Numbered from the stretch's first letter, positions 17,635 to 26,179 are shown. The stretch is DNA of 38,287 nt from an uncultured Eubacteriales bacterium (GCA_900546875.1 URET01000012.1:1-38287), one strand, 5' to 3'. Notes: a model not told the origin generated them from the letters alone. Made by a program: numbers and translations.

Positions 17635-17901
17635 TGCTTTTCAAGTGAAACCCTGTATTTGTTAAAAAATACTGTTTCCCCGCACTTACCGTATTCCTCC
17701 GCTCTTTCGTCCTCTTTCGGTCGCTCTTCCCTTCCGCCTTACCGCACGGTTTTCGTTTTTTACAATGCATGGACGATACGTCCCCCGCTTATGAACTCTG
17801 AGCCTGTACCCGTATTATTTTATATTATTTCCTTATCCCGAACATGTATAAGCGGCAGATCGCTTTTACTCAGCTTCCCTGCATAATTTTTCTGAAGCCT
17901 G

Positions 17902-17930
17902 TTGCAAAAAAAAGATGTTTGTGCTATAAT
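17902..17930 (+). promoter_or_regulatory. sigma-A promoter of acyltransferase-like gene
   Basis: TTGCAA at 17902-17907, 17-bp spacer, TATAAT at 17925-17930 with TG at the extended -10 position (17922-17923). The leader would be only about 17 nt. Confidence 0.85.
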
Positions 17931-17953
17931 ATCTCAGAGTACCCGACGAGTGT

Positions 17954-18697
17954 ATGGAACTGATGAAAAAGAAAAAAAGAAATTTTACCTTCAAGTTTTT
18001 CCGGCTCATTGCCGGAGTGTTTTTACCGCATATAAAATTCGTGACGGAATGTGAAAAACCGGAAAGCCCCTGCATATTCGTCAGTAACCACGCACGCATA
18101 TACGGGCCTATAAGCTGGCAGCTTTATTCTATCGAGAATATCGCCATCTGGACGGCTTACGACGTGATCTTTTACCCCGAAGCCAAAGAATATATGTACA
18201 GCTATATAATGCATGCGGAAAACAAAAAACCGCGATTTTTCTACCGTTTCGTTGCGACGGCAGGAGGAAAGATACTTACCTCTCTCATGAGCTCTGTCGA
18301 TACCATCCCGGTGTATATGGGAAGCAGAAAAATCATCGAAACTCTCAATATGAGCGTGCAGGCACTCGAAAACGGCGTCAGCATTGCCATCATGCCCGAA
18401 AAGGAAAATAAACGCGACAATGACTATATTTTCGGTTTCTTCGACGGCTTTGTTTACGTGGCAAAAAAATATTACGAAAAAACCGGGAAAAAAATAGCCT
18501 TTTATCCCTCTTACCTTTGCGTACAGCATAAAACGCTGACTGCAGGCAAACCGATATACTATGATCCCGCACTTTCCAACGCGGAAACAGCGGAAAAAAT
18601 CCGTGCGGCAATTTACGACATAGCAATGAGACAGCCGCCTCACCGTCCTGTTCCGTTCTCGGACGCGCCCTCGGTAAGCCCCGAAGAAAAAGCGTGA
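17954..18697 (+). CDS. PlsC-like acyltransferase lacking the HX4D aspartate
   Basis: A 247-residue protein of the PlsC acyltransferase superfamily, expected to transfer fatty acyl groups to a glycerolipid or similar acceptor at the membrane. Motif I reads NHARIYGP at about residues 48-55, so the His of HX4D is present but the Asp is Gly. Later motifs are recognisable: DTIPVYMGSRK (Arg of motif II) and IAIMPEKEN (Glu of motif III). Without the Asp the usual charge relay is incomplete, so it may use another residue or have a different role. The ribosome site before ATG 17954 is poor; an in-frame ATG at 17963 is an alternative. It stands alone between its own promoter and a shared terminator. 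Confidence 0.78.
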   Translation: MELMKKKKRNFTFKFFRLIAGVFLPHIKFVTECEKPESPCIFVSNHARIYGPISWQLYSIENIAIWTAYDVIFYPEAKEYMYSYIMHAENKKPRFFYRFVATAGGKILTSLMSSVDTIPVYMGSRKIIETLNMSVQALENGVSIAIMPEKENKRDNDYIFGFFDGFVYVAKKYYEKTGKKIAFYPSYLCVQHKTLTAGKPIYYDPALSNAETAEKIRAAIYDIAMRQPPHRPVPFSDAPSVSPEEKA

Positions 18698-18775
18698 CCC
18701 GGCAGTTGCTCATTTAAAAGTCTGCTGCTTTTATTTCCCGAAAGCAAACTCCCGTTTTCGTCTGATTTTTAAATC

Positions 18776-18808
18776 AAGACCCCGTTGCTCTATGAGAACG
18801 GGGTCTTT
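18776..18808. terminator. bidirectional terminator
   Basis: AAGACCCCGTT at 18776-18786 pairs with AACGGGGTCTT at 18797-18807 across a 10-nt loop that can itself pair CTC with GAG. It serves the convergent acyltransferase-like gene (plus) and aminopeptidase gene (minus). Confidence 0.88.
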
Positions 18809-18831
18809 CAATATATTCAGCCGTACAACGC

Positions 18832-20103
18832 TTACAAGATCCTGACGGAGTCGTATGTATCCTCCTCGAATACGGCATTATAAAAGGCGATCAATCCGGG
18901 AAGCATGTTTTCGTAATCCTTTATCGCGATCGTTTCGCAAGCCGAATGCATTGCAAGCGAAGCGATCCCCATATCCACGCTCCTGACCGAAAGATGCGAA
19001 CTGCTTATCTTTCCGAGAGTACTGCCTGAAGTCCCGTCTGAGCGGTTGTAAAAATCCTGCACCGCCACTCCGGCGTTTTTGAAGACCTGCTTTATCACCG
19101 AACAGCTCACGCCATCCCCAGTGTACGATTGATTCGCGTGCCGCTTAATTGTCACGCCCTTTCCCATGTAACACTTATTTGTCGGATCGCTTTTTTCCGG
19201 TCTGTTAGGGTGGATGGCATGCGAATTGTCAAGACTCAGCATGAAGCTGTCGCACAGAGCGGCTTCGAGAGAAAACTTCCCGATCGCTTCGTTTATCCTT
19301 CTGACCGTATCGTAAAGGAAAGTGCTGTCCGCACCCTGTTTTGTGGCGGAGCCTATTTCTTCGTTGTCAAAAATGGCCGCGACCGCCGTCGCCCGCGGTC
19401 TGCAAGCCGCCAAAGCCTCTATACTTGCCAATACGCTGGATAAATTATCTATCCTCGGCGAACACAGCAGCTCCTTTTCGACGCCGGCCTCAAACGGTTT
19501 CTCATCGCTTGCGAAAAACAAGTCGTAATCGAGTATTTCCTTGCCTTCCGCCTCGGTGCCCCTGACTATTTCCTTTATGATATCCTTTTTGGGATCCAAC
19601 GACGCCAAGGGTATCATATCCGTCTGAGGGTTGAGTGAAAGCGATTTATTCGCTTCGCGGTTGAGGTGTATCGCCAGACTCGGTATCACCACATCAAACG
19701 AGGCGGTGACGACCTGTGCGCACACCTTCCCTTTCTCTTCGTCGTAATACACTACTCTGCCTGCCGGTTTCAGGGGTCTGTCAAGGTAGCTGTAAAACAA
19801 GCCTCCGCCGTACACTTCGCTGTTCAGAGTAAGGTACTCGCCGCCCATCGACGGACTCCCTTTGAGTTTGAAAGCGGGAGAGTCGCTGTGAGAGGCGATT
19901 ATATTGAAACCCTTCTCCCCGGCTACGAAGGCTATCAGCGACGATCCGTCCTTCACCACGTAATACTTTCCTCCGGCTGCGATTTCCCACTTCTTGTTTT
20001 CGGCAATACGGACAAAACCTTGTCCTTCAAGTATCTCCGCACAATTCCTGATTGCATGATACGGAGTATATGATGCGGCTAAAAAGTCCTTTAAACTATA
20101 CAT
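18832..20103 (-). CDS. apeB: M18-family aspartyl aminopeptidase
   Basis: Cytoplasmic zinc metalloaminopeptidase that removes acidic or neutral N-terminal residues from peptides. The 423-residue length fits the family. Metal-site segments are visible: SHSDSPAFKLK (His and Asp) at about 91-101, RIDNLSS, FDNEEIGS (catalytic Glu pair), DNSHAIHPN, SDGTSGSTLG, and the C-terminal MGIASLAMHS (His). AGGAGAG lies just before the ATG. It is 8 nt downstream of the zinc-ribbon acyltransferase gene, so the two share a transcript. It would help use peptides imported by the Opp system encoded at 28-37 kb, although the genes are far apart. Confidence 0.95.
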   Translation of the reverse strand: MYSLKDFLAASYTPYHAIRNCAEILEGQGFVRIAENKKWEIAAGGKYYVVKDGSSLIAFVAGEKGFNIIASHSDSPAFKLKGSPSMGGEYLTLNSEVYGGGLFYSYLDRPLKPAGRVVYYDEEKGKVCAQVVTASFDVVIPSLAIHLNREANKSLSLNPQTDMIPLASLDPKKDIIKEIVRGTEAEGKEILDYDLFFASDEKPFEAGVEKELLCSPRIDNLSSVLASIEALAACRPRATAVAAIFDNEEIGSATKQGADSTFLYDTVRRINEAIGKFSLEAALCDSFMLSLDNSHAIHPNRPEKSDPTNKCYMGKGVTIKRHANQSYTGDGVSCSVIKQVFKNAGVAVQDFYNRSDGTSGSTLGKISSSHLSVRSVDMGIASLAMHSACETIAIKDYENMLPGLIAFYNAVFEEDTYDSVRIL

Positions 20104-20111
20104 AGTCTCTC

Positions 20112-21296
20112 CTATTTTTCAAAAGTTTTTCTGAATGTTTCTTCTATAACAAGATTTATCTTCGCTGCAGCAGCAGGATTATCGAGAATAAATTTATACG
20201 ATATCCCCGGAGATGAAAATTCCACGCTTTCGCCGTATTTCATATTCAAAGTAGGTCTGTCGGCGTTGGCAAAGCTCAGTCTTACGCTTCGTCCCTCCAT
20301 CGATCCGGTATAAACAAAGCTTTCGGAGTCATGTTCAAAGTGACCCTTTCCCGCATCCTTATAGCCCTTGTCGATGGCTCTCATGATTTTTAAAGTGCAC
20401 GTTCCCTTGAGCTCGTATACCGACTTTTCAATTTGTTCGGCAGTGAAAGCTCTTTCATAGGCGTACCAGTCGGGAATACTGTCCACAGTCTTTTTGCGCT
20501 CTCCCATCAGCACACCGTATCTCCCGAGAGACCACGATGCAGAACAATTCTTACACTTAAGCTCATTTTTATTTGCTATGACCGTATATTCCTTCCCGCA
20601 CTCGGGACATTGATATAAAACGTTTACATAAGGTGCGGCGTTGCCCTTGATCTCTATCTTGCGCGCTCGCTGAAATTCACATTCGTCGTAATCCAAAGCC
20701 TTCAGAAGCTGCCCGTACATTGCCTCATCATCCATATAATCCACGTCATCGGCAGAAAAAAGATTTGTCAGCCTTACCTCGGCTCTTCCTCCGCGAGAGT
20801 TTCTTGCCGCAAGCGGTTTATCGGTATAAGTCCCCGATATATTCATGGCTACCACAGGCACACGCATTACCTTTATAAGTTTTATCACGTTCCTCGATAT
20901 ATACCCTCTCCGACCATCCGGCGAAGTCTTTCCCTCCGGAAAAAGCGCTACAACGCCTCCCGACTTGAAAACCGTCCTCATCCTCATCACGGCTTCCACG
21001 TCCACGGTAAACATCCTCCGCGGTATTGCACCCATCATCTTCATAAGAAATGACTTCTGCGAAAAATCTTCTGCATTGACCACAAAATTGAGCCGCTGAG
21101 GCGCCATGACGGCAGAAGCTATCATATGATCTTCGGCAGAAGGATGATTGATGACAATCAAATACGGCGGCTTGATTCTTTCATACCCTTCGCTTATGAC
21201 TTTCAGCTTCATTTTGTCAGCCTTAGGCTTAAATGAAAACACCGTCAACAGCGTACTTAATATTTCACTCGGTAAAGTTTGCTTATAGTATTTCAT
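20112..21296 (-). CDS. PlsC-type acyltransferase fused to a zinc ribbon
   Basis: A 394-residue protein. Residues 1-200 form a PlsC acyltransferase domain with intact motifs: NHPSAEDH (HX4D) at about 50-57, IPRRMFTVD, and LFPEGKTSPDGR at about 118-129. Residues about 228-255 form a four-cysteine zinc ribbon (CPECGKEY and CKNC). The last 110 residues are mostly beta and not recognised. Ordinary 1-acylglycerol-3-phosphate acyltransferases are about 200-250 residues, so the C-terminal half is an addition of unknown role. The ATG lies 6 nt after a near-ideal -10 box, so the message may be leaderless. The next ATG, 28 codons in, has only a weak AAGG site. It is first in an operon with the M18 aminopeptidase. 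Confidence 0.85.
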   Translation of the reverse strand: MKYYKQTLPSEILSTLLTVFSFKPKADKMKLKVISEGYERIKPPYLIVINHPSAEDHMIASAVMAPQRLNFVVNAEDFSQKSFLMKMMGAIPRRMFTVDVEAVMRMRTVFKSGGVVALFPEGKTSPDGRRGYISRNVIKLIKVMRVPVVAMNISGTYTDKPLAARNSRGGRAEVRLTNLFSADDVDYMDDEAMYGQLLKALDYDECEFQRARKIEIKGNAAPYVNVLYQCPECGKEYTVIANKNELKCKNCSASWSLGRYGVLMGERKKTVDSIPDWYAYERAFTAEQIEKSVYELKGTCTLKIMRAIDKGYKDAGKGHFEHDSESFVYTGSMEGRSVRLSFANADRPTLNMKYGESVEFSSPGISYKFILDNPAAAAKINLVIEETFRKTFEK

Positions 21297-21302
21297 ACCT
21301 TT

Positions 21303-21331
21303 ATTGTAACAAATCCTTTTCCTAATTGCAA
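21303..21331 (-). promoter_or_regulatory. sigma-A promoter placed for a leaderless transcript
   Basis: On the minus strand TTGCAA (21331-21326), 17-bp spacer, TACAAT (21308-21303), then AAAGGT and ATG (21296-21294). With normal spacing the first transcribed base is the A of the start codon. Confidence 0.8.
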
Positions 21332-21421
21332 GTATTATCCTCGAGAAAATTTATCGATTTACCACGATTAAAGCCGGAGCTGGTCTTCGTCCCGGTAAAA
21401 CCCCGGCGCATTGTCAGGCAC

Positions 21422-23008
21422 TTATTTCATCAGACTTTTTATAAATCCGACAAACAAAGGATGTGGCTTGTTCGGCCTGCTCTTGAACTCGGGATGAAAT
21501 TGCACACCGATATAAAACTTCCTGTCGGGGAGCTCAAAAGCTTCAACAAGTTTTCCGTCAGGTCTGAGTCCGCAAAATACCGCACCATGACTCTCGAAAG
21601 CTTCCCTGTAATCGTTGTTGAACTCCCAGCGATGACGGTGTCTTTCGCTTATTTCCTTTTCTCTATAGCACCTCTCCATCAGCGTGCCCGGAGTCACTGC
21701 ACAAGGATATGCTCCCAATCTCATGGTCCCGCCTTTGACCACATGCTTCTGATCGGGCATAAGATCGATCACGGGATGCCCGGTCTCCGGATCAAACTCG
21801 CTTGAATTGGCGTCACGGTAATTGAGAACGTTCCTTGCAAACTCTATCGCCGCTACCTGCATCCCCAAACATATTCCGAAATAACTCTTGTTTGTACGGC
21901 GGGCGTAACCGGCTGCGCATATCTTGCCTTCTATACCCCTGTTGCCGAATCCGCCGGGTATCAGTATACCGTCACAATTACCGAGCTTTTCCTCTACGTT
22001 TTCAGGCGTTATATCCTCGCTCTGCACCCACTCTATCTTTACATGTATTCCGTTATATATACCCGCATGAAGCAATGCTTCTGCTATTGAAAGATAAGCG
22101 TCGTGCAACTGCACATACTTCCCCACTATCGCAACCGTCACGCTCCCCTTTCTGTTGTGCGCTCTTTCAAGCATGTCTTTCCACTCGCTGAGATCTATGG
22201 TATTTTCGGGAAGCCCGAGCTTGCGGCATACTATAGTGCTGAAATTCTCTTCTTCAAGCATTATCGGAGCTTCGTAAAGCAGCTTTACGTTTTTGTTTTC
22301 TATCACGCATTGCTTGTCCACATTGCAAAACGCGGATATTTTGTCCTTTACGGATTCGGGTATGGATGTGTCGCTCCTTGTAACTATTATATCGGGAAAA
22401 ATTCCAAGAGAATTGAGCTCTTTTACAGAATGCTGAGTCGGTTTTGACTTGTATTCCTGACTCGAACTGAGATACGGCACAAGCGTCACGTGTATATACA
22501 GACAGTTGTTCCTCCCCACCTCCCTTGCTATCTGCCTTATTGCTTCAATAAAAGGAAGACTTTCGATATCGCCCGTGGTACCGCCTATCTCGGTAATTAT
22601 GACGTCCGCCGTAGCTGTTTTGCCTACATTATATATGAATCTTTTGATTTCGTTGGTTATGTGAGGTATGACCTGTACCGTTCGGCCTAAATAAGCACCT
22701 TCCCTCTCCATGCGAAGCACGTTGTCATAAACCTTTCCGGTGGTAAGATTACTGTACCGGTTCAGATTCTCGTCAATAAATCTTTCGTAATGACCGAGAT
22801 CGAGATCCGTTTCCACGCCGTCCTCGGTAACATACACTTCACCGTGTTCATAAGGACTCATAGTGCCGGGATCCACGTTGATATACGGATCGAGTTTCTG
22901 AGATATGACCCTATATCCGCGAGCCTTGAGCAATCTTCCGAGAGATGCCGCCGTTATCCCTTTGCCCAACCCGGATACTACACCGCCTGTCACAAAAATA
23001 TACTTCAT
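21422..23008 (-). CDS. pyrG: CTP synthase
   Basis: Makes CTP from UTP, ATP and glutamine, the last step of pyrimidine nucleotide synthesis. The 528-residue protein has the N-terminal synthase domain with TGGVVSGLGKG and QKLDPYINVDPGTM, and the C-terminal class I glutamine amidotransferase with GGFGNRG, GICLGMQ (nucleophile Cys) and QFHPEF (His-Glu). ATG 23008 is chosen because GAGGAG lies 5 nt upstream; a GTG two codons earlier has no room for a ribosome site. The leader holds an intrinsic terminator ending about 14 nt before the start codon, pointing to attenuation, which is the known mode of pyrG control in Gram-positives. Confidence 0.98.
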   Translation of the reverse strand: MKYIFVTGGVVSGLGKGITAASLGRLLKARGYRVISQKLDPYINVDPGTMSPYEHGEVYVTEDGVETDLDLGHYERFIDENLNRYSNLTTGKVYDNVLRMEREGAYLGRTVQVIPHITNEIKRFIYNVGKTATADVIITEIGGTTGDIESLPFIEAIRQIAREVGRNNCLYIHVTLVPYLSSSQEYKSKPTQHSVKELNSLGIFPDIIVTRSDTSIPESVKDKISAFCNVDKQCVIENKNVKLLYEAPIMLEEENFSTIVCRKLGLPENTIDLSEWKDMLERAHNRKGSVTVAIVGKYVQLHDAYLSIAEALLHAGIYNGIHVKIEWVQSEDITPENVEEKLGNCDGILIPGGFGNRGIEGKICAAGYARRTNKSYFGICLGMQVAAIEFARNVLNYRDANSSEFDPETGHPVIDLMPDQKHVVKGGTMRLGAYPCAVTPGTLMERCYREKEISERHRHRWEFNNDYREAFESHGAVFCGLRPDGKLVEAFELPDRKFYIGVQFHPEFKSRPNKPHPLFVGFIKSLMK

Positions 23009-23021
23009 AATCACTCCTCAC

Positions 23022-23115
23022 AAAAAAAACGGACGCAAACCCATTAAACCCAAAAGGTTTTTTTTTATTTGCATCCTGAAAATTCTTTCTGCTTTCTGAG
23101 CACCGCTCCCAAAGC
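23022..23115 (-). promoter_or_regulatory. pyrG leader with attenuator
   Basis: On the minus strand a first hairpin (23115-23091: GCTTT-GGAGC... with GCTC..AAAGC) is followed by a terminator hairpin. Its outer stem is GGATGCAAA (23076-23068) with TTTGCGTCC (23039-23031) and it has an inner AAACC/GGGTTT pairing. G and eight Ts follow at 23030-23022. The terminator ends just before the GAGGAG site, so every transcript from the promoter at 23128-23156 must pass it. It also would stop read-through from the gerA-like gene. Confidence 0.78.
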
Positions 23116-23127
23116 TATTACCTATAT

Positions 23128-23156
23128 ATTTTATATCAACTCACCGATAATGTCAA
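23128..23156 (-). promoter_or_regulatory. sigma-A promoter of pyrG
   Basis: On the minus strand TTGACA (23156-23151), 17-bp spacer, TAAAAT (23133-23128). The -35 box overlaps the stop codon of the upstream germination gene. Predicted start is near 23121, giving a leader of about 110 nt. Confidence 0.82.
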
Positions 23157-24616
23157 TGATTTTTGCGACTAATCTCGTCATTTTTTTCTTCGTCCTTTTC
23201 TATTTTAAGTCTGACTCTGTTTTTGCTGCCGATACTAAAAGGTCGGGTGTCAAGTTTATACACCGAACTTTTTGTCAGAGCGTCCTTTCTGTCCTCGGGG
23301 ATATCCGGAGCGAAAGGCGCGAGGTAGGGAGTATTATAGGCGTTCAGACTTGCCATATATGCAAGCAGGGCGATACCGGCAGCCAGTATCCCGAAAACCC
23401 CGAGTATTCCGCCTATTACGGTAATGACCAATCTCGTAAGGGTAAAAAGAAGAGTATTGTCGGGAAGCGTGTACAGTCCTATTCCCGAAAGCGCGCCTAT
23501 CATCACCGCCGGCGCACCCAGAAGTCCAGCGCTTACGGCTGCGTCACCCAGTACCACCGCCCCGACTACGCTCAGTGCAAGTCCTGCAAACCGCGGCATT
23601 CTGAAATTGGCTTCTCTCAAAATGTCAAATATTATCAGCACCAGTATCATTTCAGACAAGGGCGAAAAAGGAATATTTTTCGTAGCGTTGATTATCGTTA
23701 TCAGAAAGGTGAGAGGTATTATCTGATAATTGTACATCTGCAATGATACGTATAATCCCGGTATCAGCACCGAAGCAAGCACGGATATCAGTCTTATATA
23801 TCTGGACATCGTGGCGGTTTCGTTTGATATATAATAATCTTCTGCTGTCTGAAGATCCTCGATGAACATATACGGCAGCGTAAGCACAATGGGACTTCCG
23901 TCCACAACAACGGCGATCCTGCCTTCAAGCATCTTCCCGACAACTATGTCGGGCTTTTCCACGCTCCCCACCATTTTGAACAAAGACGTTTTGCTTTTAT
24001 CGAGAAAACGCGCTATATAACTGCTGTCGAGTATACCGTCCGTATCGATCACGGAAAGACGCCGTATCACGGTGTCCACATTGGTTTTGTCCGCCACTCC
24101 CTCTATATAACACACGGCAACTTTTGTCTGCGTATACTTCCCCACGTTCAGCGATTCCTGTTTGAAATGTTCTGTTTTGAGCCTTTTTCTGATAAGATTG
24201 ATATTAGTGCGCAAATTCTCCACAAAACCTTCGCGCGGACCTTTCGTCACACCGCTCGTCGGCGGTTCGGATATGCTTCTGCCGTCCGGGACCTGTGTGT
24301 CCAGAACTATCGCGTCTTCGTATCCTCCGATAAAAAGCAACGAAAACCCGGCAAGCAATTTGTCCGTCATTTCACCGTAACGGCTCTCCTTCTCCGCCCC
24401 GATAAGAAATACGTTGTCTTTTATGATATCGTCGGGACAAGCCGCCTCTCTGTCAAGCAATATTATCGCGTGCGCCACAAAATCGGAAAGCCTGTCGGAA
24501 TTTGCGACTCCGTCCAGCCATACTATGCTTATTTTATTTCCGCCGGCCTGTAGCTCTCTTATCCTGAAATCCTCGTCACTGCCGAAATCTTTAAAGATCC
24601 TGTCTGCGTTACTCAT
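23153..24616 (-). CDS. GerA-family spore germination protein
   Basis: A 487-residue inner-membrane protein of the GerAA/SpoVAF family. A-type subunits form the nutrient-sensing part of spore germinant receptors. The first 285 residues are soluble and contain the signature EPPTSGVTKGPREGF at about 118-132 and LRTNINLIRKRL. Several membrane helices follow (YIRLISVLASVLIPGLYVS onward to about 445), and the tail is charged. Full-length members are about 450-550 residues. Genes for the B (permease) and C (lipoprotein) subunits are not adjacent; pyrG follows instead. It may be a solitary A-type or SpoVAF-like protein. Its ribosome site (GGGG) is weak. A TACAGACTA-like -10 about 30 nt upstream could be a forespore promoter, but this is tentative. 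Confidence 0.9.
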   Translation of the reverse strand: MSNADRIFKDFGSDEDFRIRELQAGGNKISIVWLDGVANSDRLSDFVAHAIILLDREAACPDDIIKDNVFLIGAEKESRYGEMTDKLLAGFSLLFIGGYEDAIVLDTQVPDGRSISEPPTSGVTKGPREGFVENLRTNINLIRKRLKTEHFKQESLNVGKYTQTKVAVCYIEGVADKTNVDTVIRRLSVIDTDGILDSSYIARFLDKSKTSLFKMVGSVEKPDIVVGKMLEGRIAVVVDGSPIVLTLPYMFIEDLQTAEDYYISNETATMSRYIRLISVLASVLIPGLYVSLQMYNYQIIPLTFLITIINATKNIPFSPLSEMILVLIIFDILREANFRMPRFAGLALSVVGAVVLGDAAVSAGLLGAPAVMIGALSGIGLYTLPDNTLLFTLTRLVITVIGGILGVFGILAAGIALLAYMASLNAYNTPYLAPFAPDIPEDRKDALTKSSVYKLDTRPFSIGSKNRVRLKIEKDEEKNDEISRKNH

Positions 24617-24802
24617 ATATACCCCGCTGTAATATAGTCTGTACTTTTTCTTCTTAGTGTATTTACTCGATGAAGCAAAAAATTTTTCGTAATTTTTCCA
24701 GCGCCTTGAAATATAAACAAAAATGAGTTATAATCTTATTGTAACAAAAAAAATTTTTTATATGCGGAGAGTTTTCACATTCAAACTTCGCAAAGGAGAA
24801 AC
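24617..24802. other. divergent intergenic region gerA-like / tnaA
   Basis: Contains the tnaA promoter and a leader of about 60 nt. No Trp-containing leader peptide and no terminator hairpin are seen, so the TnaC-type control known from Enterobacteria is not evident. Confidence 0.5.
24706..24734 (+). promoter_or_regulatory. sigma-A promoter of tnaA
   Basis: TTGAAA at 24706-24711, 17-bp spacer, TATAAT at 24729-24734. Transcription should start near 24741. Confidence 0.85.
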
Positions 24803-26179
24803 ATGAAATACGTACCAGAACCATTCAGGATCAAATCAGTAGAACCCATTAAAATGCTCACTCGAGAGCAAAGAGAAGAAAAAATCAAAGCAGCGCACTA
24901 CAACGTGTTCTATCTCGACAGCCCGGACGTCTATATCGACCTCCTTACGGACAGCGGAACCAACGCTATGAGTTCCAATCAGTGGGCGGGCGTAATGATG
25001 GGAGATGAAAGTTATGCGGGAGCGACAAGTTACCGTCGTCTGCAGGAAGTCGCACAGCGTATCACGGGATATCCCTACATACAGATCGTTCATCAGGGAA
25101 GAGCAGCGGAGAAGGTGCTTTTGCCCTTGCTTCTCGGTCCCGGTAAATTTGCTATCGCTAACATGCATTTCGATACCACGCGTGCACACGTAGAACTTGC
25201 AGGTGCGCGCGCTATAGACTGTGTATGTCCCGAAGCGCTTGACACCACACTGATCGCCGATTTCAAAGGCAATATGGACAACGAACGTCTTGAAAAACTC
25301 ATTCTCGAACATGGAGCGGAAAATATCGGCGTCATTATCACGACCATAACCAACAACAGCGCCGGCGGTCAGCCCGTATCCATCGCCAACATTCGTGAAA
25401 CTGCCGCTATAGCCCATAAATACCATATTCCTTACATGCTTGACGCCGCACGTTTTGCCGAAAACGCTTACTTCATCAAGCTGCGTGAACCGGAATACAA
25501 AAATTCTTCGATAGCTGAGATAGTCAGGGCTGAGTTTTCCTATGCCGATCTGTTCACGATGAGCTGCAAAAAGGACGCGATAGTCAATATGGGCGGACTT
25601 GTCGGTATCAAGGAAAACGCAGAACTGTTTCAGGCAGTGAAATCACGTTGTATTTCCTTCGAAGGCTTCATAACTTACGGCGGAATGAGCGGCAGAGATA
25701 TAGAAGCCCTGGCGATAGGACTCGAAGAAGGTATAGACGAAGACTATCTGAAATACCGTATCGGACAGATGCAATATCTCGCCGACAGACTTTCTCAGGC
25801 AGGGATAGCGTATCAGAGTCCCGTAGGGGGGCACGCGGTATTTGTGGACGCCGCAAAGCTGCTTCCTCATATCCCTTATTACGAATTCCCCGCTCAGGCG
25901 CTTTGTATTGAGCTTTATAAAGAAGCAGGTATCCGTGCGTGCGACATCGGTTCCTACATGCTCGGCAATGACCCCGATACCGGCAAACAGCTCAAAGCCG
26001 ACTTTGAATTTTCCCGTCTTGCAATTGCCCGCCGTGTTTATACTCAGGCTCACCTTGATGTTATAGCAGACGCTCTTATAGCCATAAAAGAACGCGCTTC
26101 CTCCATCAAAGGGTACAAGATAGAATGGGAACCTTCCATTCTCCGTCATTTCACGGCCTTCCTCAAGCCGATCGAATAA
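24803..26179 (+). CDS. tnaA: tryptophanase
   Basis: PLP-dependent lyase that splits tryptophan into indole, pyruvate and ammonia. The 458-residue protein matches the tryptophanase/tyrosine phenol-lyase family throughout: IDLLTDSGTNAMS, HQGRAAEK, TNNSAGGQPVS, SCKKDAIVNMGG (PLP lysine), FEGFITYGGMSGRDIEA and RRVYTQAHLDV. Two positions favour tryptophanase over tyrosine phenol-lyase: HFDTTRAH has Asp where phenol-lyase has Thr, and ACDIGSYMLG has Ile where phenol-lyase has the phenol-binding Arg. AAGGAG lies 5 nt before the ATG. The gene is monocistronic between its promoter and a bidirectional terminator. Indole production would suit a gut anaerobe. HQGRAAEK carries Ala where Gly is usual. Confidence 0.93.
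   Translation: MKYVPEPFRIKSVEPIKMLTREQREEKIKAAHYNVFYLDSPDVYIDLLTDSGTNAMSSNQWAGVMMGDESYAGATSYRRLQEVAQRITGYPYIQIVHQGRAAEKVLLPLLLGPGKFAIANMHFDTTRAHVELAGARAIDCVCPEALDTTLIADFKGNMDNERLEKLILEHGAENIGVIITTITNNSAGGQPVSIANIRETAAIAHKYHIPYMLDAARFAENAYFIKLREPEYKNSSIAEIVRAEFSYADLFTMSCKKDAIVNMGGLVGIKENAELFQAVKSRCISFEGFITYGGMSGRDIEALAIGLEEGIDEDYLKYRIGQMQYLADRLSQAGIAYQSPVGGHAVFVDAAKLLPHIPYYEFPAQALCIELYKEAGIRACDIGSYMLGNDPDTGKQLKADFEFSRLAIARRVYTQAHLDVIADALIAIKERASSIKGYKIEWEPSILRHFTAFLKPIE

Larger units (their letters stand above)
17432..17953. other. divergent intergenic region, rny leader and two promoters
   Basis: From left to right it holds the rny 5' leader with a hairpin (GCGGCA 17490-17495 with TGCCGC 17505-17510), the rny promoter, a pyrimidine-rich stretch at about 17690-17760 with CTTACCG and CTTCCGCC words, and the promoter of the plus-strand acyltransferase gene. 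No gene is seen. Confidence 0.6.

Noticed and set aside
21297..21421. Terminator after pyrG
   Set aside because: Only a GCCGG/CCGGC pair with a loop of about 25 nt and a short T run was found, too weak to call.
24761..24805. TnaC-like leader peptide before tnaA
   Set aside because: A 14-codon frame (MRRVFTFKLRKGET) overlaps the tnaA start, but it has no Trp, no ribosome site and no terminator region, so there is no basis for Trp-sensing control.
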